From Massilia sp. YIM B02763 (lineage in GTDB: Bacteria > Pseudomonadota > Gammaproteobacteria > Burkholderiales > Burkholderiaceae_D): 64,000 nucleotides of DNA. The stretch spans positions 310,001-374,000 of the forward strand of contig NZ_JASNRD010000001.1 of assembly GCF_030412015.1 (NCBI RefSeq), written 5' to 3'. Made by a program: the position numbers and the translations under genes. Below are positions 1-7,541 of the stretch, piece by piece; positions within the stretch are counted from its first letter, which is position 1; each line of letters starts with the position of its first letter. Under the pieces are notes generated by a model that worked only from the letters and a program-made list of their open reading frames with translations, ran no database searches and was not told the origin of the DNA.

Positions 1-389
1 TCCTTCTTCGTCATGCCGTGGATCAGCAGGCGGTGCTTGGACGGATCCAGGTCCGGCGAGCCCGAATGGCTGCGCTCGTAGTGCATGTCCGACGGCGTGA
101 TGGTGCCGGACAGCTTGTCGAGCGGCGTCTTGGAATTGATCGCCAGGCCAAGGTCCACCTTCAGCTTACCGGGCGCGGCCTCCAGCACGCGGTCCAGGTG
201 CACGTACTGCGAACGGTCGCTCACCGGCCCGACCGGGGCGCCGAGCGCGCGTTGCGGCACGTCGGCCAGGGTCTCGGCCAGGGCGGGCGCCGCGATCATG
301 CCGGCGCCCGCGGCGCCCAGGAACTTGCGCCGCGTGAGGACGGCGCTGGCGCCCAGGAGCGCCTGCTTTTCCTTGTCACTGATTGTCAT
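1..389 (-). CDS. soxC: SoxC-like sulfane/sulfite dehydrogenase molybdopterin subunit, N-terminal part only
   Basis: The gene runs off the left edge, so only the first 129 residues are visible. Residues 19-30 hold a twin-arginine motif (RR at 20-21 followed by KFLG and an Ala/Gly-rich stretch), which predicts Tat export of a folded cofactor enzyme. The stretch after residue 100 (MHYERSHSG, then DPSKHRLLIHG) is typical of SoxC, the molybdopterin partner of the cytochrome SoxD in periplasmic thiosulfate oxidation. The ATG at 389 has GGAGA just upstream. It lies 36 bp after the DUF302 gene and probably shares its transcript. A generic sulfite oxidase homologue is the alternative. Confidence 0.8.
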   Translation of the reverse strand, partial: MTISDKEKQALLGASAVLTRRKFLGAAGAGMIAAPALAETLADVPQRALGAPVGPVSDRSQYVHLDRVLEAAPGKLKVDLGLAINSKTPLDKLSGTITPSDMHYERSHSGSPDLDPSKHRLLIHGMTKK

Positions 390-425
390 CGATGGTCTCC
401 ACAGGATAAAAAAAATCGGGTTGCT

Positions 426-920
426 TCACTGCGCCGCCGGCGGCTGCACCGCCGCGGCGAGCAGTTTTTCCGCGGGTGCCAGGCGCTCCGTCATCCCGGC
501 CGGCAGGCCGTGGCGCCCTTCCAGGCTGGCGACCGGCTCGTACACCAGCCAGGTCTTGCCCTGTTCGTCCTCGCGCACGAGCACCTTCAGCGGCAGCTCC
601 AGCGCGAAGTCGGGCGCCGCCTGCATCAGCGGCGTGCCGCCTTTCGGATTGCCGTAGACGACGACCGTGGCGGGCCGCATCGCCAGGCCGGCGTCGCGCG
701 CGCCGGCCTGGTGGTCGATCGTGGCGAAGATGGTCATCCCCTTGCCGGCCAGCGTCGTGCGCAGGCGCGTCAGGGTGTCGTCGAAGGAATAGGGACTGGC
801 GAGTTTCATGGTACGGATCTCCTGCGCGGCGGCCGTGGAGGCGCCCGCGATGACTAGTGCAGCGAAGAAGGAAGCGCGCAGCACGGTCGTGCAGCGCGCG
901 GACAAGGACGGATGGTTCAT
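426..920 (-). CDS. Exported DUF302 protein in the sox operon
   Basis: This 164-residue protein has a signal peptide (hydrophobic core about residues 14-31, AAA-Q at the likely cleavage site). One DUF302 domain follows, with the family features DH (about residue 69), a GNP-x-GGTPLM stretch (about 90-99) and an LPLKVLV strand. DUF302 proteins are small periplasmic proteins of unknown chemistry that often accompany sulfur oxidation genes. It lies between the exporter and soxC on the same strand with short gaps, so co-expression with thiosulfate oxidation is likely. The role itself is inference. Confidence 0.8.
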   Translation of the reverse strand: MNHPSLSARCTTVLRASFFAALVIAGASTAAAQEIRTMKLASPYSFDDTLTRLRTTLAGKGMTIFATIDHQAGARDAGLAMRPATVVVYGNPKGGTPLMQAAPDFALELPLKVLVREDEQGKTWLVYEPVASLEGRHGLPAGMTERLAPAEKLLAAAVQPPAAQ

Positions 921-978
921 CGATCACCTTTGGCTAAGAAACGAGTTGAACAAGCGTGGGACAGGCCGGCGCGGGCTG

Positions 979-1998
979 CTACATGCCTAGCAGCCGGATC
1001 AGTCCGTAGCTAGCCGCCGCGAGGCCGAGCAGCGACACGACCACGACCGCCGCGACCCTGCCGCCCGCACGCAGCACGGCGCGCACGTCGACGCCCAGGC
1101 CGAGTGCCGCCATCGCCATGATGGTCAGCACGTTGGCCACGGCATGCGCCGGCCCCAGCGCCGCCTGCGGTATCCAGCCGAGGGAACGCAGGACCAGCAG
1201 GACCACGAAGCCGACGATGAACCACGGCACCAGGTGCGACAGGCTTGGACGCGCGCGCCCATCGCCCTGGCCGAACAGCGAGAGGACCAGCACCACCGGG
1301 CCGAGCATGAGGACGCGCACCAGCTTGACGAGCGTGCCGGCATGCACGCTGGCGCTCGACACGGACGCCGTCGCCGCGAGCACCTGCGGCACCGCGTACA
1401 CGGTCAGGCCGGCGAGCACGCCGTATTCGACGGCCGTGAGCGACAGCACGCCGACCAGCAAGGGCAGGACCAGCACCACGACGACGCCGAGGACGGCCGT
1501 GAACGCGATGGCGGCGGTCACCTCCTTGCCGTCGGCGTCGATGACGGGCGCCACCGCCGCGATCGCGGAGTTGCCGCAGATCGCATTGCCGCAGGCGATC
1601 AGGATCGCCATCTTGCGGGGCAGGCCCGCAAGGCGCCCGATCGCGTAGCTGAACGCCAGCGCCAGCACGACGACGGCGGCGATGCCGACGACCAGGCCGA
1701 CGCCGTCGGACAGCAGCGTGCGCGCGCTGACCGAAGCGCCCAGCAGCACCACGGCGATTTCCAGCAGCAGGTGGGCGCCGACGCGGATGCCGGGATCGAA
1801 GCGCGCGTCGATGCGCGCCAGCGTCCTGATCGCCGTGCCGATCAGGATCGCCAGCACCAGGCTCTCGAGCCAGGCGCGGCCCAGCAGCATGGTTTCCGCC
1901 CGCTCCACCAGGCAGGCCAGCACGGTCACGCCGGCGCACAGCAGCAGGCCCGGCAGCGCCGCAACGACAGTGGCCCATCCGTGCTTCATGTTCGTCAT
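979..1998 (-). CDS. YeiH/UPF0324-family putative sulfate exporter
   Basis: A 339-residue integral membrane protein with about ten hydrophobic segments and the family signature AICGNSAIAA near residue 140. YeiH-family proteins are predicted inner-membrane anion exporters. Beside soxC a role in removing the sulfate made by thiosulfate oxidation is reasonable, but it is inferred from context. An in-frame ATG exists further upstream (2160), but the extra 54 residues are not membrane-like. The ATG at 1998 has GGAG close in front and begins right before the first helix, so I use it. It is probably the first gene of the minus-strand operon. Confidence 0.82.
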   Translation of the reverse strand: MTNMKHGWATVVAALPGLLLCAGVTVLACLVERAETMLLGRAWLESLVLAILIGTAIRTLARIDARFDPGIRVGAHLLLEIAVVLLGASVSARTLLSDGVGLVVGIAAVVVLALAFSYAIGRLAGLPRKMAILIACGNAICGNSAIAAVAPVIDADGKEVTAAIAFTAVLGVVVVLVLPLLVGVLSLTAVEYGVLAGLTVYAVPQVLAATASVSSASVHAGTLVKLVRVLMLGPVVLVLSLFGQGDGRARPSLSHLVPWFIVGFVVLLVLRSLGWIPQAALGPAHAVANVLTIMAMAALGLGVDVRAVLRAGGRVAAVVVVSLLGLAAASYGLIRLLGM

Positions 1999-2014
1999 CG
2001 TCTCCAACGTCCTG

Positions 2015-2030
2015 CGTATATCGATATGCG
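2015..2030. promoter_or_regulatory. Palindromic operator candidate before the sox-side operon
   Basis: CGTATATCGATATGCG is a near-perfect palindrome: seven of eight base pairs match and the core ATATCGATAT is perfect. It lies 16 nt upstream of the exporter start, in the region between divergent genes, where a repressor would block the minus-strand promoter. Sox clusters are often controlled by small ArsR-type repressors, but none is visible in the window, so the binding protein is unknown. Confidence 0.4.
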
Positions 2031-2216
2031 TATTCTGCCGAGAAGGCGCGGAGACGGGACCTCCCAGGCGGAGGGGCGGCCACCCGGATTGCATGGACGG
2101 CGCCATGGGCGCCGCGCCAGATCCAAAGTCAGTGGCCCGGAACGGGATGCTTCCGTACATTCGGGGCCTATCGGGGCCCGTCGATGTCGCACGGTCCCGC
2201 CCAAGAGGAGGATTGC

Positions 2217-3434
2217 ATGAACGCGTTTCCCAAACATGGCCCGGACATCGCGCCGGGCATGGTGCGGCTACTGGCGACGTCCGCCGGCCTGATCGTCGCC
2301 AACCTGTACTACGCCCAGACCCTGGTCGGCCCGATCAGCGCCGCCACCGGGCTGTCCGCCGCCGCGGCGGGCCTGATCGTCACGCTGACCCAGGTCGGCT
2401 ACGCGCTCGGCCTGCTGTTCATCGTGCCGCTCGGCGACCTGGTGGAAAACCGCCGGCTCGTCTTCGTCTCCCTGCTCGCGACGGCCGCCGCGCTGGCCGC
2501 CGCGGCGCTCAGCGACAGCGCGGGATTGTTCCTGGCCGCGTCGCTGGCCATCGGCCTGGGTTCCGTCGCGGCGCAGATCCTGGTGCCGTTCGCCGCGCAT
2601 CTCGCGCGCGAGGAAAACCGCGGCCACGTGGTCGGCAAGGTCGTGAGCGGCCTCCTGCTCGGGATCATGCTGGCGCGTCCCGCCGCGAGCCTGGTCGCCG
2701 GCCACGCGAGCTGGCACGTCGTGTTCGGCGCCGCCGCGCTGGCGATCCTCGTGCTGGCCTTCGTCCTGCGCGCCAAGCTGCCGCCGCGGATGCCGGCGCA
2801 CCAGCTTTCGTACGGCCGGCTGATCGCGTCGCTGTGGCACCTGCTGGCGACGACGCCCCTGCTGCGCCGGCGCGCCGCCTACCACGCCGGCCTGTTCGGC
2901 GCGTTCAGCCTGTTCTGGACCGTCACGCCGCTCGTGCTGGCGGGCCCCCGGTTCCAGGTGTCGCAAACGGGCATCGCCATCTTCGCGTTGGTGGGGATGG
3001 CGGGCGCCGTCGCGTCCCCGGTCGCGGGGCGCCTGGCCGATGCGGGCCATACCTTGACGGCGACGGCCGCCGCCCTCCTGCTCGGCATCGCGGGCTTTGC
3101 GCTGCAGCTGTTCCAGCCGGCCTCGCGCCCCGTCGCCATCGGCGTGCTGGTCGTCGCATCGATCGTGCTGGACATGGCGGTCGCCGCCAACCTGGTGCTG
3201 GGCCAGCGCGCCATCTTCACGCTCGGCGCCGAGGTTCGCAGTCGCCTGAACGGCATCTATTTCGCGCTGTTCTTCGGTGGCGGCGCGCTCGGATCCGCCC
3301 TGGGCGCCTGGACGTATGCGCACCACGGCTGGCATGCCGCGCTGCTGACCGGCATGGCCTTCCCGGCCGCGGCCCTGCTCTACTGGGCCGGCGAACTGCG
3401 CGGCCAGCCGGCGCTGTCGCGGAGCGCGCCGTGA
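2217..3434 (+). CDS. MFS transporter
   Basis: A 405-residue major facilitator protein with about twelve hydrophobic segments. A loop 2-3 type motif (GDLVENRRL) follows the second helix, and a related stretch (GRLADAGHTL) appears in the second half. The start at 2217 has a strong GAGGAGG ribosome-binding site 6 nt upstream; the earlier ATG at 2184 lacks one. The stop overlaps the next gene's GTG by 3 nt, so it is translationally coupled to an FAD monooxygenase. The substrate cannot be read from sequence. The context suggests uptake or export of the compound handled by the downstream oxidoreductases. Confidence 0.85.
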   Translation: MNAFPKHGPDIAPGMVRLLATSAGLIVANLYYAQTLVGPISAATGLSAAAAGLIVTLTQVGYALGLLFIVPLGDLVENRRLVFVSLLATAAALAAAALSDSAGLFLAASLAIGLGSVAAQILVPFAAHLAREENRGHVVGKVVSGLLLGIMLARPAASLVAGHASWHVVFGAAALAILVLAFVLRAKLPPRMPAHQLSYGRLIASLWHLLATTPLLRRRAAYHAGLFGAFSLFWTVTPLVLAGPRFQVSQTGIAIFALVGMAGAVASPVAGRLADAGHTLTATAAALLLGIAGFALQLFQPASRPVAIGVLVVASIVLDMAVAANLVLGQRAIFTLGAEVRSRLNGIYFALFFGGGALGSALGAWTYAHHGWHAALLTGMAFPAAALLYWAGELRGQPALSRSAP

Positions 3435-4573
3435 ACCCGGGCAGCACACCGCGCGCGCTGATCATCGGCGGCTCGATCGGCGGCTTGCTGAGCGCCATCC
3501 TGCTGCGCGCCATCGGCTGGCGCGTCGATGTGTTCGAGCGCTCGCCGCACGCGCTGGACAGCCGCGGCGGCGGCATCGTCCTGCAGGCCGACGTGCTGCA
3601 CGCCTTCCGCTTCGCCGGCATCCGGCACGGCACGCTGGGAGTAGCCTCCGGCGACCGCATCTTCCTCGACCAGGCGGGCGACGTGCTGCAGCGCACCTGG
3701 CAGCCGCAGACACAGACGTCCTGGAACATGCTGTACCAGACGATGCGCCGGGCCCTGCCCGACGACTGCGTGCATCCCGGCGCGGCGCTGGCGCGCGTCG
3801 AGCAGGCCGCCGACCAGGTGCGCGCCCATTTCGCGAATGGCCGCAGCGAAGCCGGCGACCTGCTGGTCGGCGCCGACGGCGCCCGCTCGACGGTGCGCGC
3901 CCAGTTGCTGCCGGACCTGGCGCCCGCCTATGCCGGCTACGTGGCCTGGCGCGGCCTGGTGCCGGAGCCGGACCTCGACCCGGCGTCGCGCGCCTTGCTG
4001 GCCGGCGTATTCGCGTTCCAGCAGGGAGACGACCATATGCTGCTCGAATACCTGGTGCCGGGCGAGGACGGCGCCACCCAGGCCGGCCGGCGGCGCTGGA
4101 ATTGGGTGTGGTACCGCAAGGTCGATGCGGCCCTGCTGCCGGCCCTGCTGACCGACCGCGACGGCCACCCCCACGCATTCTCGCTGCCTCCCGGCGCCCT
4201 GCCCGAAGCGCGCGCCCGGGCGCTGCGCGCCGACGCCGACGCGCACCTGGCGCCGCCGTTCCGCGCGTTGGTACATGGCACCACCGAGCCCTTCATCCAG
4301 GCCATCCTCGACCTGGCCGCGCCGCGCATGGTGTTCGGGCGCATCGTACTGCTCGGCGACGCCGCCTCCGTGCCGCGGCCGCATACCGCCGGCGGCACCG
4401 CCAAGGCGGCGGCGAACGCCCTGGCGCTGGCGCAGGCGCTGCAGCGTACCGAGGCCCCGATCGAGCGGCGCCTGCAGGCCTGGGAAGCCGAGCAACTGCG
4501 CGCCGGCCGGGCGATGACCGACCGGGGCCGCGCGATGGGCGACCGCATCATGGGCATCGACCGCCCCGCGTAG
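3431..4573 (+). CDS. FAD-dependent monooxygenase, 2,6-dihydroxypyridine hydroxylase-like
   Basis: A 380-residue class A flavoprotein hydroxylase. It has a dinucleotide-binding GGSIGG loop (13-18), the DG motif VGADGARSTVR (about 145-155) and the GD motif LLGDAASVPRPHTAGG (about 306-321). The RPHTAGGTAKA sequence resembles 2,6-dihydroxypyridine 3-monooxygenase relatives rather than UbiH-type enzymes. The start is the GTG at 3431, overlapping the transporter stop; the open frame further upstream is only read-through of a stop-free GC-rich frame. With the molybdenum hydroxylase downstream it suggests ring hydroxylation of a nitrogen heterocycle, but the substrate is inferred. Confidence 0.8.
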   Translation: MNPGSTPRALIIGGSIGGLLSAILLRAIGWRVDVFERSPHALDSRGGGIVLQADVLHAFRFAGIRHGTLGVASGDRIFLDQAGDVLQRTWQPQTQTSWNMLYQTMRRALPDDCVHPGAALARVEQAADQVRAHFANGRSEAGDLLVGADGARSTVRAQLLPDLAPAYAGYVAWRGLVPEPDLDPASRALLAGVFAFQQGDDHMLLEYLVPGEDGATQAGRRRWNWVWYRKVDAALLPALLTDRDGHPHAFSLPPGALPEARARALRADADAHLAPPFRALVHGTTEPFIQAILDLAAPRMVFGRIVLLGDAASVPRPHTAGGTAKAAANALALAQALQRTEAPIERRLQAWEAEQLRAGRAMTDRGRAMGDRIMGIDRPA

Positions 4574-4623
4574 CGCCAGCCCCTCCGCCACGACACGACC
4601 ACCTCTCCACAAGGAGCACGACC

Positions 4624-5739
4624 ATGACGAACCTGTTCGACCCCATCCACCTCGGCGACCTGATACTGCCGAACCGCATCGCCATGTCCCCCGTCACGCG
4701 CGCGCGTTCCGGCCGCGACGGCATACCGACGTCCGACACCGCCGCTTATTATGCGCAGCGCGCCGGCGCGGGCCTGATCGTCAGCGAAGCGACCAACGTG
4801 TCGATCGACTCGGCCGCGTTCGAACTGGCACCGGGCTTGTACGACGAGGCCCAGATACGCGGGTGGCGCCGCGTGATGGAAGCCGTGCATGGCGCCGGCG
4901 GCACCCTGTTCGCGCAGCTGTGGCACAGCGGCCGCGTGAGCTCCTACGCGCTGCTGGACGGCCGCGCGCCGCTGGCGCCGTCCGCCGTGAACGACGACCT
5001 GCACCTGCTGCAGGCCTACGGCGCGCTCGCCAATGGCTTCTACACACGCATCGCCGCCTCGCCGGCGCGCGCCATGACGGCGGCCGACATCGACCAGGCC
5101 ATCGCCGCCTTCCGCAGCGCCGCGCGGCATGCGGCGCAGGCAGGCATCGACGGCGTCGAGATCCACGCCGCCAACGGCTACCTGCCGCAGCAATTCCTGT
5201 CGCCCCACACCAACCGCAGGGACGACGCGTTCGGCGGCAGCCTCGCCAACCGGGTGCGCTTCCTGGAGCTGGTGCTGCGGGCCGTCCTCGAAGAGATCCC
5301 GGCCGGCCGCGTTGGCGTGCGCCTGTCGCCGTTCGCCGCCTACAACAACGCGCCCGATCCCGATACGGAAACGACGTACGCTTGCGTGGCACGCCTGCTG
5401 GACGGCGCCGGCATCGCCTACATCCACGCGGCCGACACGAATGCCTGGGGCGGCGCGCCGGACATGGAACGCATCCTCGACATCCTGCGCCCCAACTTCA
5501 ACGGCGCGATCATCGCCAACGGGGGCCTGGATCCGGACAGCGGCGCCGCGCTGCTGGCGCGGGGCCGCGCGGACATGGTGTCGTTCGGCCGGCGCTTCAT
5601 CGCCAACCCCGACCTGGTCGCGCGCATCCGCCAGGGCGGGCCCTACAACGAGCCCGATCCGTTCACCTTCTACGGCGGCGGAGCGGCCGGCTACCTGGAT
5701 TATCCGACACTGGACGGTGCGCGCCCTCGTATCCTTTGA
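4624..5739 (+). CDS. Old Yellow Enzyme-family alkene reductase (NemA-like)
   Basis: A 371-residue FMN TIM-barrel enzyme matching the usual OYE length. Visible features are the N-terminal PxxLGDLxLPNRI start, the substrate-anion pair H181 and N184 in HAANGYL, the following QQFLSPHTNRR and FGGS stretch, and a C-terminal FMN phosphate loop (FGRRFIANPDLV). These enzymes reduce activated C=C bonds or nitro groups with NAD(P)H. The ATG at 4624 has AAGGAG in front. It lies 50 bp after the monooxygenase in the same direction, so it probably belongs to the same catabolic operon. Confidence 0.88.
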   Translation: MTNLFDPIHLGDLILPNRIAMSPVTRARSGRDGIPTSDTAAYYAQRAGAGLIVSEATNVSIDSAAFELAPGLYDEAQIRGWRRVMEAVHGAGGTLFAQLWHSGRVSSYALLDGRAPLAPSAVNDDLHLLQAYGALANGFYTRIAASPARAMTAADIDQAIAAFRSAARHAAQAGIDGVEIHAANGYLPQQFLSPHTNRRDDAFGGSLANRVRFLELVLRAVLEEIPAGRVGVRLSPFAAYNNAPDPDTETTYACVARLLDGAGIAYIHAADTNAWGGAPDMERILDILRPNFNGAIIANGGLDPDSGAALLARGRADMVSFGRRFIANPDLVARIRQGGPYNEPDPFTFYGGGAAGYLDYPTLDGARPRIL

Positions 5740-5801
5740 GATAGCTAGACGCCGACAGGCGCCGCTCGCGACAATCGCTTATCCGATCACGAGGAACGAC
5801 C

Positions 5802-7082
5802 ATGCAATTGCGGACTCTCTTCGGCGGCGCTGCCGTCGCCGCCATCGCCGCCGCCGCGCTGGGCGGCCTGTACGCCTGGACCCGGGCGGCGCCGATCGCG
5901 CCCGCCGACGCGCCGCCGGCGCCGCCTCCGCCGGCAGTCCTGGCCGCCGGCGCGCGCGTCGTCGCGCTGGGCGACTGCATGGTGTGCCACACGGCCGGCG
6001 ACGGCCCCGCCTACGCGGGCGGACTCGGGCTGCGCACGCCGTTCGGCACCATCTACAGCACCAACATCACGCCCGACCCGGAAACAGGCATCGGCCGCTG
6101 GACGCTCGACGCGTTCCGGCGCGCGCTGCGCGAAGGCACGTCGCGCGACGGCCACCTGCTGTACCCGGCCTTCCCCTATATCCACTACACGCGCATGTCG
6201 GACAACGACATCGAGCTGGCCTACCGCTACCTGATGACGCGCACGCCCGTGCACGCTCCGGCACCGGCCAACGAATTGATGTTCCCGCTGAGCTTCCGTC
6301 CCGTGCTCGCGTTCTGGAACATGCTGTACCTGCGCCCCGGCGGCAGCGACATCCCGGCGCGGCAGGCGACGCCCATCGAGCGGGGACGCTACCTGGTCGA
6401 TACACTCGGCCACTGTGCGTCCTGCCACAGCGGCCTGAACCTGATGGGCGGCGAGCGCTCGCCCGCGTTCCAGGGCGGCCGCATCGACGGCTGGAATGCG
6501 CCCGCGCTGACGCGCCTGACTGCGGGCGACGCGCCCTGGACGCAGGCCGACCTGGTCGAATACCTGCGCGGCGGCCTCGCGCCGGGGCACGGCGCGGCGA
6601 AGGGACCGATGCGTCCCGTGACCGAGCGCCTTGCAGGCGTGCCGCGCGAGGACGTGGAGGCGATCGCCGCCTACCTGATATCGATCCAGGTTGCACCGCA
6701 GGCCAAGCCGGCCCCCGCGCCTGCGACCAGGCCTGCCGCTGCCGTCGTTGCCGGCGAAGGCCCAGGGGCGCAGCTGTTCGCCGCGGCCTGCGCCGGCTGC
6801 CACGCGGCGCAGGCGCCGATGATGCGCATCGCGGACCGCCCGGGGCTGGCGCGCAGCAGCGCCGTGCTGGGCAGCGATCCCGCCAATTTCGTGCAGACGG
6901 TCCTGCAAGGCATCCCGTGGGAGAGCGGGTCGAACGTCTACATGCCGCCGTTCGCCGACACCCTCGACGACCAGCAGATCGCCCAGCTCGCCGCCTACGT
7001 CCGTACCGGCATCGCCGCCAAGCCGGCCTGGAACGACGTCGCCGCCACCAGCGCCAAGGCGCGCAAGGAGAACCAGCAATGA
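5802..7082 (+). CDS. Tri-haem cytochrome c subunit of a molybdenum hydroxylase
   Basis: A 426-residue exported cytochrome. An N-terminal signal anchor (about 6-28) precedes three CxxCH haem sites: CMVCH (59-63), CASCH (about 206-210) and CAGCH (about 330-334). The three-domain layout is that of the cytochrome subunits of membrane-bound alcohol, aldehyde and nicotinate/isoquinoline-type dehydrogenases, which pass electrons to the respiratory chain. Its last codons overlap the ATG of the [2Fe-2S] subunit, giving the gene order cytochrome, small subunit, large subunit known for periplasmic molybdenum hydroxylases. Confidence 0.88.
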   Translation: MQLRTLFGGAAVAAIAAAALGGLYAWTRAAPIAPADAPPAPPPPAVLAAGARVVALGDCMVCHTAGDGPAYAGGLGLRTPFGTIYSTNITPDPETGIGRWTLDAFRRALREGTSRDGHLLYPAFPYIHYTRMSDNDIELAYRYLMTRTPVHAPAPANELMFPLSFRPVLAFWNMLYLRPGGSDIPARQATPIERGRYLVDTLGHCASCHSGLNLMGGERSPAFQGGRIDGWNAPALTRLTAGDAPWTQADLVEYLRGGLAPGHGAAKGPMRPVTERLAGVPREDVEAIAAYLISIQVAPQAKPAPAPATRPAAAVVAGEGPGAQLFAAACAGCHAAQAPMMRIADRPGLARSSAVLGSDPANFVQTVLQGIPWESGSNVYMPPFADTLDDQQIAQLAAYVRTGIAAKPAWNDVAATSAKARKENQQ

Positions 7083-7541
7083 GTACCCGCATCACCCTCA
7101 ACGGCAAGGCGCAAGCCCTGCAATCCGACCCGGCACGCCGCTGCTGTACGTGCTGCGCAACGAGATGCGCCTGAACGGCGCCAAGTTCGGCTGCGGCATG
7201 GGCCAGTGCGGCGCCTGCACCGTCATCGTCGACGGCAAACCCGTGTTTTCCTGCGTGACGCCGCTGGGCGCGCTCGAAGGCCGCGCCGTGCGCACGGTGG
7301 AAGGCCTGGGAACGGCGCAGCAGCCGGGCCGGCTGCAGGCGGCCTTCATCAAGCACCAGGCGGCGCAGTGCGGCTACTGCATCGCCGGCATGATCATGCG
7401 CGCCCAGGCCCTGCTGGACAAGGTACCGCATCCCACCGACGACCAGATCCGCAAGCACATGCAGCCGAACCTGTGCCGTGCGGCACCCACCATCGCATCC
7501 TCGCGGCGATCCGCGACGTGGCGGACGGAGGCAAGGCATGA
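7079..7541 (+). pseudogene. [2Fe-2S] subunit of molybdenum hydroxylase (IorA-like), interrupted by two one-base deletions
   Basis: The frame opens with ATG at 7079 (MSTRITLNGKAQALQSDP), then needs a frame change near 7127-7132 to continue as LRNEMRLNGAKFGCGMGQCG, and another near 7477-7479 to reach the normal C-terminus (CGTHHRILAAIRDVADGG). Restoring one base at each site gives 154 residues, the standard length. It then has the plant-type ferredoxin cysteines (CGMGQCGAC plus a later C) and the second-cluster motif (CGYC ... CRC). The end overlaps the next ATG as expected for an intact operon. Either the gene is recently broken or the assembly has two errors here. Confidence 0.85.

Noticed and set aside
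1682-3430. Very long plus-strand frame before the FAD monooxygenase
   Set aside because: The upstream part is read-through of a stop-free, Arg/Pro-rich frame over the transporter gene; the GTG at 3431 is the true start.
5765-5777. CTCGCGACAATCG, identical to the left half of operator 1
   Set aside because: The right arm TGTCGCGAG is missing and the match lies before an unrelated cytochrome gene; chance in GC-rich DNA is likely.
7079-7541. Programmed frameshifting as the explanation of the split [2Fe-2S] gene
   Set aside because: Two separate shifts with no slippery heptamer or downstream structure; homologues need none.
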